64,000 nucleotides of DNA from Draba incana (lineage: Eukaryota; Streptophyta; Magnoliopsida; Brassicales; Brassicaceae). The translations under genes were made by a program, and so were the position numbers. Where the stretch lies: assembly GCA_963576765.1 (NCBI GenBank), contig OY755215.1, positions 17,747,010 to 17,811,009 on the forward strand. Direction: 5' to 3'. This document shows, one piece after another, positions 10,899 to 20,014 of this stretch. The notes beneath the pieces are model-generated. The model saw only the letters and a program-made list of their open reading frames with translations, did no database searches and was not told the origin of the DNA. Numbering within the stretch: position 1 is the first letter of the stretch; each line of letters begins with the position of its first letter.

Positions 10899-12908
10899 GG
10901 AGACTTGAGTGACCTAGCAACACCGTCGGACCTTGGCTCTAATTTGCGATTCCTTCTTCAAAATCTTGGGAATCATGAGCCAAGAGACAAAATAGGTAAC
11001 CAAGATAACACCCCACTAGTTCAAGAAGAAGTTGTTCAAGAGACGGGTCAAGAAGATGAGGTTCAAGAGACAATCCAAGAGGAGGCCGGTCACGATGAGG
11101 TTCCGATAGATCTAGAACAAGATCAAGAGGTAAATGAGGAAGTAACTTCAGACAATGGAACTCCGGAGGTAGAAGTCCAAGAAGAGATTGTAGAACCGGT
11201 TTTGCGTAAAAGCACAAAATTAAAGAAGGATCCTTCTCAATGGAAAGAGAGCCGGGTCTACTTCAATAATGAAGCCGTAGCTCATCCAATCCAAGTGGTG
11301 TGTTTGCTTGCCCTTTTACCTTCTTCTCATCGAGCATTTGTGGTAAAGATAGATGAACATACAATTTCTAAAACTTATGAGGAAGCTATGGAAGATGAGC
11401 ATTGGATAGAAGCGGTTGATGACGAAGTTGGGGCTATGGTTAAAAACCACACTTGGGATGAGACCGATTGTCCCAAAGGAAAAAGAGCCGTGAGCTCCAA
11501 GTGGATCTTTACCATCAAGTACTTAAGCAATGGAGATCTTGAGAGATACAAGGCTAGGTTGGTGGCTAGAGGATTTACACAAACCTATGGGGATGATTAT
11601 ACGGATACATTTGCCCCGGTCGCCAAACTCAACACCGTGAGAGTCGTGTTCTCTTTGGCGGCCAACTTGGATTGGGATTTGTGGCAAATGGACGTAAAGA
11701 ATGCGTTCTTGCAAGGAAACCTAGAGGAGGAAGTCTACATGACTCCAGCACCCGGCCTTGAGCATTCCATAGCCCCTGACAAAGTTCTCAAACTCAAGAA
11801 GACAATCTATGTTTTAAAACAATCCCCTACAGCTTGGTACAAGAAACTTAGCACGACACTTAAGGAGAGAGGATTCAAGAAATGTGAACTCGATCCCACA
11901 CTATTTACACTCCAAGGGCCAAATGGGATAGTTGTAGTGTTGATCTATGTTGATGATATGATTATCTCCGGAAGTGATAAGCAAGGGAAACAAGAGACTA
12001 AAGACTTTCTTCACTCGGTGTTTGAAATGAAAGATCTCGGAGAATTGAAGTATTTTCTTGGGATTGAAGTGAGTAGGTTCAAGATTGGGTTACACATCTC
12101 TCAAAGAAAATACACTATGGATTTGTTAAAGGAGACCGGAAAGCTTGGAGCTAAACCGGCCAAAACCCCATTAGAAGAAGGTTACAAGGGCATTCGAAAG
12201 GGGAAGAAAGAAAATGAGCCGTACGAGGATCCATCGCGATATAGAAGACTTGTGGACAAATTGATCTACCTAACTCTCACTAGGCCTGATATAAGTTTTG
12301 CGGTAAACCAAATTAGTCAACATATGAAGGAACCAACGGTTTACCATTGGTAAATGGTTGAAAGAATCTTTAGATACTTGAAAGATAGTCCGGGCTTAAG
12401 AGTTTGGATGGGAAAGAATGAGAGCTCCGATGTAGTTGGTTATTGTGATGCAGATTGGGCCGGAGATAGGAATGATAGAAGATCTACAACCGGGTATTGC
12501 ACTTTCATTAGCGGAAACTTAGTCACTTGGATGACTAAGAAGCAAAAGGAGGTCTCATGCTCTAGTGCGGAAGCCGAGTATAGGGCCATGAAGAAGTTGA
12601 CAAACGAGCTTACTTGGTTGAGAGGAATCTTGGCTCACTTGGGAATTGAGACGGATAGGCCGATGATAATGCATTGTGACAACCAAGCCGCAATCCACAT
12701 TGCTACAAATTCGGTATTCCATGAAAGGACAAAGCATATTGAGATCGATTGCCACAAGGTTCGAGAGAAGATTGAACAAGGATGGACTCTACCGTGCTTT
12801 ATAAGAAGTGAAGAGCAACTAGCGGATGTATTCACCAAATCCGCAAGTCTTAAAGTTTGCAATAACATTTTGGGCAAACTAGGACTTGTGGATCTCACAC
12901 ATCCATGA
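10899..12908 (+). pseudogene. Pol (RT and RNase H) of Copia B
   Basis: The open stretch begins in the integrase-RT linker (TPSDLGSNLRF). It continues through RT with ARLVARGFTQTYGDDYTDTF, AFLQGNLEEEVYM, the catalytic YVDDMIISG and ELKYFLGIE, then RNase H with GYCDADWAGDRNDRRSTTG, CDNQAAIHIA and QLADVFTK, ending at a TGA after LGLVDLTHP. It is nearly intact; one visible lesion is TAA at 12351-12353 where relatives have CAA (HW-Q-MVER). This is the best-preserved RT in the first 30 kb, but it lacks gag, protease and integrase in cis. Confidence 0.85.
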
Positions 12909-12933
12909 GAAGACCCCTTACTTGCAATCATCA

Positions 12934-12997
12934 TACTCTTTTTCCCTTAGGAAGGTTTTCTCCCAAGTGGTTTTCTTTGTTAAGGTTTTTAATGAGG
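12934..12997 (+). promoter_or_regulatory. Conserved pre-LTR double-hairpin motif, Copia B
   Basis: ACTCTTTTTCC is followed by stem halves CCTTAGGAAGG and CTTTGTTAAGG around TCCCAAGTGG, then TTTTTAATGAGG. It lies between the pol stop and the PPT. The same layout occurs in Copia D, E, F and G and in both Gypsy remnants; the function is unknown to me. Confidence 0.6.
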
Positions 12998-13056
12998 TGA
13001 TGGTTGCGGGTTTCCAAGTTAAGCATAAATTCTTTATGTTTAACTTGGGGGGGGAG

Positions 13057-13862
13057 TATTGACCTTAGCAACATTCATTAAGTTTCTAAGAGAAATAAAA
13101 TAATAAAGACCAGAGGAAAATCCATGTCGGGAGGTTGTGATCGAAGACATCGACCCGCGGATCAGTTCCATCAAGATGCGGGACGATGAAGCCTTGACTC
13201 GCAATACGCGACATTGAGTGGTGCGGTTCAGTAAGCGGCATCGAGTCAACATCAATCCGCGGACGAGGAGCATCGAGGCACATCCAACACGCGGGACAAG
13301 TTCAGTAACAGGTCGAAGGATGCGGGTCGGATCTTCCACGCGGTTAAACGGATAAACATGCGGGTAAACGGATAAACGCGTGGGTCAGAGTCTGGGAAAA
13401 ACGAATGATGTTGTTTTGACCAGTCCGATGCCCCGAGACGCGGATCCATCCAGATACGCAGGACGCGTCACCAGTACGCGGATCAGTACGTGCGGCCGTA
13501 CGATCGTCCGGCCTTGACCGCACCACTTTACCTTATCTTTTCCAAGGGAACATGCGGCTTTGAGTGGGGATGACGCGGCCTGACAACTGGCAGATAAGAG
13601 AAAGTGAGGCCGTGTCCGTACCGTGGATAAGGTTCCACTTTATGTCGTCATTTCTCCTTTACCAATAACGGTCATGTTGACTAATCCTATTATTTTTCTA
13701 TTTATGGGTTGTATTCATCATTGTAATCATTATCTTAAAATAAAAAATTCAAGTTCATACTCTACTTGACTCTTTATAGTTTCTTAAGCTTTACTCTTCC
13801 TAAATCTCTCTTAATCTCTATTAATCTTTCTCTCTTTTCATACTTTTTCCGCAATTCTAACA
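13057..13862 (+). repeat. 3' LTR of Copia B
   Basis: It is homologous to 6430-7201 but 34 bp longer. Visible additions are a tandem copy of about 20 bp of 'gggtaaacggataaac' (about 13340-13380) and extra sequence near 13468. It ends TTCTAACA and is followed by the target duplicate AAATA. Confidence 0.85.
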
Positions 13863-13867
13863 AAATA

Positions 13868-14900
13868 CCTTGAGTGAAATAGGTTTTCTCTTTGCTCTTG
13901 TTCTTCTGCCTTGGTTAGAACACTTAATGATTTTCTAGTAACCAGCAGTTCTCCTTTCATTGGTGTCTCCATTTCTTCTTCAGTTGATGAGTCTTGATCA
14001 TACTTTTCGTCCTCAGATTCTAACTCACCATCACCTCTAAGAATCATGATTCTCTTATTAGAACACCCATTCGCATAATGTCCATGACCTTGACATTTAT
14101 AGCATTTAAGATCTCTAGCTCTAGAAACCACCTTAGCCTTTCCTTTAGGGTCTTGATCTTATGGTTTAGGCTTGATAAATGGCTTCGAATCTCTTTAAAA
14201 ACCAGATTTCTCATCCTTTTGATAGCTAGGTTTTTCTGGACCAAAACCTGACTTGTTTGCACCGTAGGTAGGCCTAGAACTCTTTCTCTTGATTTGTTGT
14301 TCAAACATAATGGCCTTGTGAAGCATTTCCTCTATTTCCAGATAATGTTGAGTCTCAAGTCTGTCTTGAATATCTCTATTAAGTCCTCCCATGAACCTGG
14401 ACATGATAGCTTCACTATCTTCTTGAATGTTAGCCCTTAACAGCAACACTTCCATCTCCTTGTAATACTCTTCTACGGTTTACTTCCTTGAACCAAGTTT
14501 CTGAATCTCTGATGTAGCTCTCGTGATAATGACTTGACACAAATCTCTTTCTCATGACACTCTTTAAGTGATTCCAAGTCTCTATGGGATAATCTTCAGC
14601 TCTTCTCCTAGTGGTAACAAGTTGATCCCACCAGCCCAAAGCATAATCGTAAAACTCAGTGGCTGCCACCTTAACCTTATCATCCTCAAGGTAATCACGG
14701 TAAACAAAAACACCAGTTCTATCTTCTTCTCCCACTCCAAGTATACATATGGATTGTTGGTTCCATGGAATGGTGGAATGTTGATTTTTAAGCCTCCAAA
14801 TTTATCCCTAGGTGGTGCTCTCTCTTCACGCCTATGCAATTGCTTCTACCAATAGTTTATTAGGTTCACTTGTCGTTGGATCTCCATCTTCACTTCCCAT
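13868..14900 (-). pseudogene. Gag of the Ty3/Gypsy element (broken)
   Basis: On the minus strand an ATG at 14900 opens a frame that soon hits a stop. The segments that follow encode a Retrotrans_gag domain (KFGGLKINIPPFHGT; YALGWWDQLVTTRRR; LKSVMRKRFV; IMSRFMGGLNRDIQDRLE) and a CCHC zinc knuckle (CYKCQGHGHYANGC, about 14060-14110). It ends at ENLFHSRY, just before the protease, where Copia B is inserted; the protease continues at 849-1286. Several frameshifts and stops make it non-functional. The tyrosine next to the junction comes from the mutated Copia B target duplicate. Confidence 0.85.
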
Positions 14901-15222
14901 TGTTCCTGCAATCACAAGGATTTAACAAGTAAATGTTCTTTTGAAGAGAAGAAAAACAGTTATTAAACACAAATCGAAAAAGAAAACAGTTTCTGAAATT
15001 CAGATCTAACAAGCAGTTGAAGAGTCGAAATTTCTAAACACAATAACTCGAAGAGTTTCTATCCAAAACACGAGATCTAATACAGATTCTTAAATTTCAC
15101 GTTCTGATCTACAAGTTCGAGTTAATTTTCACGTAAACGGATAAGCGAAGAGCCCTAAATCGATACGTGAAAGTTACGCAAAAAACAGAAGGAATTTAAA
15201 AGGATAGATACAACCTGACGAA

Positions 15223-15240
15223 CCTGGCTCTGATACCACT
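15223..15240 (-). other. Primer-binding site of the Gypsy element
   Basis: Read on the minus strand, TGGTATCAGAGCCAGGTT lies two bases after the LTR end, complementary to initiator tRNA-Met. It fixes the direction of the element (gag to the left) and the LTR boundary at 15241. Confidence 0.85.
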
Positions 15241-15790
15241 TGACACGATCCTGGAGAGGATGTCGGCCCAAGGAGTCACTTCGTTAGTTGATTGGATCAT
15301 ATCACAAGGGATCCTTCGATTAATGCAGCGGATTGAAGATGAATGGATTGAAATAGAGATGGATGCAGCGGAATGGTTGATAGAGAATTGATTTTGTGAA
15401 TAATGAACAAAACCAATGGATTGAGAGATACTTCCAAGAGTTATGGCTAGACTCTTGAACTATCCAGCCTGCTCCAGCTTTGGATAAACGCACCAAAGTG
15501 AGAACAAGATATTGGATTTTACTCCAACAAGATCAAAAAGATTGTAAGGGGTTTTTGATAAAAAGTTTGATAATTTTATTGAATGACAAACTCAAAATAC
15601 ATATAGAGAGAAGAGGGGGAGTTGAAAAACGTTCATAATAAATACTCTACATGCAGAGCACCTAGAAAAACAGAATTCAACGTATTAACTCATTATTTGA
15701 CTCAGAATTCGAATTTAAAATAAAACACCCAAAAATGGGCCTTATTAAGCTTGTTATCAATGGGGCCAGATTAAATAGTGTGTGAACAAG
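15241..15790 (-). repeat. Gypsy LTR shared by two head-to-tail element parts
   Basis: The minus-strand LTR end ...GGATCGTGTCA abuts the primer-binding site. Its start is not clear to me and lies left of the pre-LTR hairpin (15791-15852), so the right limit given is a maximum. To its right is a Gypsy polyprotein C-terminus (15882-16105), and to its left are the PBS and gag. One LTR therefore separates a pol 3' end from a gag 5' end. Confidence 0.6.
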
Positions 15791-15852
15791 CCTCATTAAA
15801 AAACCTTGTCTAGAAAACCCAATGGGAAAACCCAGAACAATGGAAAAAGAGC
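15791..15852 (-). promoter_or_regulatory. Conserved pre-LTR double-hairpin motif, Gypsy 1
   Basis: On the minus strand the motif begins CTCTTTTTCC, has an inner CCCATTGGG, then ACAAGG and TTTTTTAATGAGG. The outer stem pairs with one bulge. Its position just 5' of the LTR matches the Copia elements. Confidence 0.55.
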
Positions 15853-15881
15853 ACAAGTCACACACCTCCCATTGATAACCC

Positions 15882-16105
15882 TTAGTTAGCTTGAATCACA
15901 ACCAGAGTAGTTGGATTAGCTAAGATACCAAAGTTGCTTTCAGCCTGACTTAGCAATGTGCTAATGGCTTGCTTTAACTTCTTAGCTTTAGACCTTGTGA
16001 TGGGTCTATTTGGCAACTCCAAAGCTCCTTGCACATCCTCGGGTTTAAGCTGCTCCTTAGCTCCTACTTCAGGTTCAACCTGCTGGTCCATTATCATATC
16101 ACAAA
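15882..16105 (-). pseudogene. Gypsy polyprotein C-terminal tail
   Basis: The minus-strand frame contains PNRPITRSKAKKLKQAIST, the basic (G/R)P-(I/L/M)TRS-(K/R)-(A/T)-K tail found at the end of many plant Gypsy polyproteins, and stops at 15882. Upstream the frame runs into a Copia-type LTR piece (16106-16321), so the junction is chimeric. A related tail is at 30640-30960. Confidence 0.65.
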
Positions 16106-16321
16106 TCTTCTTGGCCGCGGTCTTGATGCTCTGAGCCACGACCTTGCCATTCCAAGCCTCGGCCTTGATGGTCCGAGTCTTGGTCTTCATGTTCTAATAC
16201 GCGGCCTTGTATTCCACGTATTGGGTCTTCTCGGTTCTGATGATCTCTTGATCGGGCCGTTCATCATTCGTACTTAAGCGATCCTTAATTGGTGATCCTT
16301 AAGCACTCATCTTGGTCAATA
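16106..16321 (-). repeat. Truncated LTR of element F (copy F1)
   Basis: On the minus strand it starts TATTGACCAAGATGAGTGC at 16321 after a PPT (AACTTGAGGGGGAG). It is homologous to about 19045-19263 plus 24292-24304. It is cut off at about 16106, where Gypsy tail sequence begins. Confidence 0.7.
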
Positions 16322-18204
16322 CTCCCCCTCAAGTTTGTACACAACAAAGTGAAGTGTGAACTTGGAGAATCAAGATGATGGTCTCATTAAAACCTTAGTA
16401 GGGAAACCCTTTGAAACAAAACCACTACTAAGGAAAAAGAGTGTCAATCAAGATGATGAGGGGACTTGAACAAGGGTCTTGATTGGTTTGTGGATCCAAG
16501 CCATTGTTCAGCTTTGGTCCATCACTTTGACCTAATCCTCGGCCGGCCTTTAGTCCATGGCCTCGTTCTTGCTCTCTCTCTTTGACCTCGTCTTTTCTTT
16601 TGGTAGCCTCGGTCTTGATCGAATTTCTCTTGATGGCCTCCTCTCTAATACCCCCCCCCCCCCCCAAGCTTCTCTAATACCGCCAAAGGAAGCTTGACTT
16701 AGCTACGACCAAGCTCCTTCTTGTTGCTTCCTGGGAACTCTTCTATATGCATCTCATCATTGAATTTCTAGGCTCCTTGATCGTTCCTCATGGTCACACT
16801 CCTTCTTGTTCCTCCTTTTAAACCTTTGATCAAGAGGTTCAAAGAAAGAAACAAAGTACCAGATTTTACCATAAAGAGAAGTAAGCATATATATCAACCA
16901 AGATTGTATTTTAAAGTAGTTCTAATTATGTGGGACTAGCAAAAGTTAAAGATTAGAGTTTAGAGATAGCCTTTAATGATCAGTTATGGTTGAGATCCTT
17001 TGATCTTCATGTTCTCCACACCGTCTTGATGGTTTCAGATCCTTTGATCTGAATGATGCCTCCTAGCTTGCCTCTCCTCCTTGATTATCTCCACCGTAGT
17101 ACTCATCTTTGAAGACTATACTCGGTTGGTAGTGTCAAGTGGTCTTGCTCCACTAGGTAGATCACTTCCTTCTTCTTGACCTCCCAAGTATTAACCGCCA
17201 AGGGAGTCATTTGGATTCATCGTGATTTTAAATGCTTCGCATCCCACGGTTCTCTTCCCCTTGTGCAACCTTGAGTATGTCGCAAACTTCCAAACCGATC
17301 TTGACACCCCTTTGTGTCATCGTTCAAATAAGCACTCTCAATCTTGTTTATAGCCTTTTTGAACGGTCTCACTTTGCTCTGGTCTTCTTCTTCTTCTCTC
17401 GGCCTCTCCATTGTTTCCTTTGGTTGATACCGCAACCAAGACCCATTCTTCATCTTCTTTAGCTCCTTGAACTTCAAGCCTAGACCACCTTCCTTTACGC
17501 CAAGCCTAATCACTAACCGGGGCCTCTCAATCTCTTATAGCTCCCTGGATAACGTTAAAACGTTGTCTTGATCAACCCTTCCTCACTTCCATGATTATGG
17601 GCTTCTCAATCTCTTTTAGCCTCATGGATAGCTTCAAGATTGACCTTCAAAGTCTAATAGTATCTTCTTGAGTCTATTGAGTGTGTTTCGGATTGAAAAC
17701 ACCACTTCAAGTAATCTCCCCATTCTTCTTTTGGTTTGACCGCAAGTAAGAATGGCCCATATGTGTAAATTTCTCATCAACCGGTGATTATAAGATTATT
17801 GGTTAGCTAAAGATAAAGGGAATTTGGACTTGGCCCGAATGGAAACGAAATTTAAAATGAAAGGGAGATTCGGTTTGAGAGTGTTTATGGAGATTTTATG
17901 AATTTGGGTGAGTGTTTGAGCTTGTGTTTGGTTTGGTTTTATACTTTCAAGAGAATAGAGAAAATAAAGTATAAAGAAAAGTGTAAAATATAAAGTTTTA
18001 AAGTTTTAGAATTGGGTAGTGTAAGAAGGATTCTCTATTCTCATGAAAGTGTTTCTTAGAAATCCCATTGGGATGAAAGTGTAAAAGAATAGGGTTTTGA
18101 ATTCACCCGAGATGAGCTTCCTTGACATGGGAAATATACCGGATCGGTTTTCCCTTGAATGATAAGAGGGAGTTCTCAACACATTAATCCTTAAAGTTCT
18201 ACAT
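16322..18204 (-). mobile_element. Internal region of LTR element F, no recognisable pol
   Basis: This 1.9-kb stretch lies between a PPT next to F1 and the inferred left end of LTR copy F2. It has a pre-LTR hairpin (16382-16442), a poly-C run (about 16650-16667) and only short minus-strand frames without known domains, for example one at 17217-17513. The absence of gag, protease, integrase and RT suggests a non-autonomous (LARD-like) element or a deletion derivative. I could not find a primer-binding site beside F2. Confidence 0.4.
16382..16442 (-). promoter_or_regulatory. Conserved pre-LTR double-hairpin motif, element F
   Basis: On the minus strand CACTCTTTTTCC is followed by stem halves CCTTAGTAG and CTACTAAGG, which are perfectly complementary, then TTTTAATGAGA. 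The stem sequence differs from Copia B, D and Gypsy 2, but pairing is kept. Confidence 0.6.
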
Positions 18205-19263
18205 TGCTAAGAACCGAATTAGAACAAGTAAAATAAAGAGAGAATTTATGAGACTTTTGTATGATTTTTTTTTTCAAACTTGTTAATCTTTACAATGAAT
18301 AAAACAATGTTTAAATAGGAAAATAAAGCTAAGTTATCGTTTGAATTCAAACGGTAACATTAATCCAAACGGTCAAATTGATTTTAAACCGATCCGTGTG
18401 ATATGTGCTGCATGTTGCTATTCCTCGAGTCGCGGGACAAGGACAGGTCACTGTCCGTGCCGATCCTCGTGCGGCACAGGTTGGTCAACGCGAGACAAGG
18501 AAAAGTCAACGCGGGTCAACTCTGGGAAAATGTTGACCCTCATCCTTGTGCTTCCCGCGTGTCCGAGTTTTGGTCCTGGCATCGAGGGCTCGTGTACTGC
18601 GGGTTGAGACAGTCCCGAGTATCGGAGTGACCCACGTACGGACTGACCAGCGATGCCAGTCTGACCCGCGGATCGAGTGTTCCTCGATGTCAGACCGATC
18701 TGCCGTTTTGATGTCCCGATGTCCGACTGACCTGCGGTTTGCATTTCTCGATGCCAAACTGATCCGCGGGTTCTATTTCTCGATGCCAATACGTCCCGCA
18801 TCCCGGTAAGTTTTAATCCGCGATTCTGATTGTCCGACTCAAGTTTTCCTCCGTTCTTTATGCGGTTTTAACTTCTTGTGGCCTTGTTTTATGTGGCCTC
18901 TCTGTTCCAAGTCTCGGCCTTGATGGTCCGAGCCTTGGCCTTGGCGTTCCAAGCCTCCTTGGCCGCGGCCTTGATATTCTAAGCCACAACCTCACCGTTT
19001 CAAGTTTTCTTGGTCGTGGTCTCGATGTTCCGAGCCACGGCCTTGCCGTTCTAAGTCTTCTTGGCCGCGGTCTCGATGTTCTGAGTCACGGCCTTGTCGT
19101 TCTAAGCCTCGGCCTTGATGGTCCGAGTCTTGGTCTTCATGTTCTAATACGTGGCCTTGTATTCCACGTATTGGGTCTTCTAGGTCCCGATTATTTCTTG
19201 ATCGTACCATTCATCATTCATACTTAAGCGATCATTAATTGATGATCCTTAAGCACTCATCTT
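18205..19263 (-). repeat. Long LTR of element F (copy F2), split by Copia D
   Basis: The right end of this minus-strand LTR is at 24304 (TATTGACC...). Copia D separates the last 13 bp (24292-24304) from the rest, with ATCTT duplicated. The left end, near TGCTAAGAACCG (18205), is inferred from its likeness to the end of LTR E and is uncertain. It contains a CG-dense block (about 18390-18800) and a 51-bp minisatellite. Confidence 0.5.
18961..19113. repeat. 51-bp minisatellite inside LTR F2
   Basis: Three units begin GG(C/T)CG(C/T)GG at 18961, 19012 and 19063, so the period is exactly 51 bp. The minus-strand frame 18992-19210 reads this as a repeat of 17 residues (about LERQGRGSEHRDRGQED). Parts of the unit also occur in F1 (16110-16180). 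Confidence 0.75.
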
Positions 19264-19868
19264 TGTTAACCTTAGTACCATCAATATGTGCTAAGGGAAG
19301 TAGAAGAATAAAGGTGTCGAGCGACACCATGGAATGGTGACGATCGACACTTTCGTACTGCGAGTCGAGTGTGCCTCGGATCGAGTATACCGCGGATCGA
19401 GTATGCCGCGGGACGAGTATGTACTGCGGGACGAAGGTGTCGAGCGACATAATAGAACAGTGACGATTGACACTCCTGTCCAGCGGTATGGATCAGCGTG
19501 TGCGGTACGGTTCCTGTACGCGGGTAAGTCCAAAACACAGCGTCCACCTTACCTACACGTGCGACCTTCAACGGTATTATTGCGGCTTGGAATCATAAGG
19601 ATAAGGGTCGCCTAGGCCGCGTCCGTACCATGAGGATAAGGTTGCCTTATGTCGTCATTCCTATCTTTTTCAAACGGTCATGTTGACCAAACCTATGAGT
19701 TTTCTATTTATGGATTGTATCCAGTATTGTAATCATTATCTTGAATGAAAAACTCAAGTTCATATTCTCTCTTTACTCATGGTTACATAAATCTCCCTAA
19801 TCTCTCTTAGTCTCTACTAATCTATCTTAATCTCTGCAAATTACTTCTTTTCCACATTAATTCTTACA
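19264..19868 (+). repeat. 5' LTR of Copia D
   Basis: It runs TGTTAACC...TTCTTACA with the normal TG...CA ends. It carries two degenerate pairs of the GTCGATCGAC palindrome (19316/19339 and 19439/19462). Confidence 0.9.
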
Positions 19869-19998
19869 TGGTATCAGAGCCAAGTTCATCTTGGTGACCA
19901 TTCCTACTCAAAATCTATCCTTAGAACCTCAAGCTAAGGATAGATTTTGAGTAGGAATGGTCACCAAGATGAACTTGGCTCTGATACCATGTAAGAAT
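19860..19998. repeat. Perfect 64-bp fold-back palindrome spanning the LTR end and PBS
   Basis: The left arm 19860-19923 contains the LTR terminus ATTCTTACA and the PBS TGGTATCAGAGCCAAG. The 11-bp loop is 19924-19934, and the right arm 19935-19998 is its exact reverse complement by eye. The right arm ends at a 16-bp string (19999-20014) that recurs at 20146-20161. Gag sequence between the PBS and the zinc knuckle is missing. Confidence 0.92.
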
Positions 19999-20014
19999 CA
20001 ATGGCGATCAACCG

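Larger units (their letters stand above)
6430..13862 (+). mobile_element. Ty1/Copia retrotransposon B, degenerate, carrying an Athila-like fragment
   Basis: LTRs at 6430-7201 and 13057-13862 bound the element. A primer-binding site follows the left LTR, and a G-rich polypurine tract (TTGGGGGGGGAG, 13045-13056) precedes the right one. The flanks are AAACA (6425-6429) and AAATA (13863-13867), a 5-bp duplication with one change. The insertion site is in the same Gypsy protease segment as Copia A, 18 bp away. Gag is cut off at about 7850 and pol resumes at about 10899. The 3 kb between is an unrelated Gypsy (Athila/Tat-like) fragment that replaces protease and integrase. Confidence 0.85.

Noticed and set aside
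16640..16670. Poly-C run as a regulatory G-quadruplex
   Set aside because: A single homopolymer of about 17 C, probably slippage or sequencing noise, with no other feature around it.
18448..18801. Open frames through the CG-dense LTR blocks (also near 6451-6801, 13252-13526 and 25925-26269)
   Set aside because: CG-rich DNA lacks stops by composition. The frames occur on both strands, differ between LTR copies and encode no known domain.
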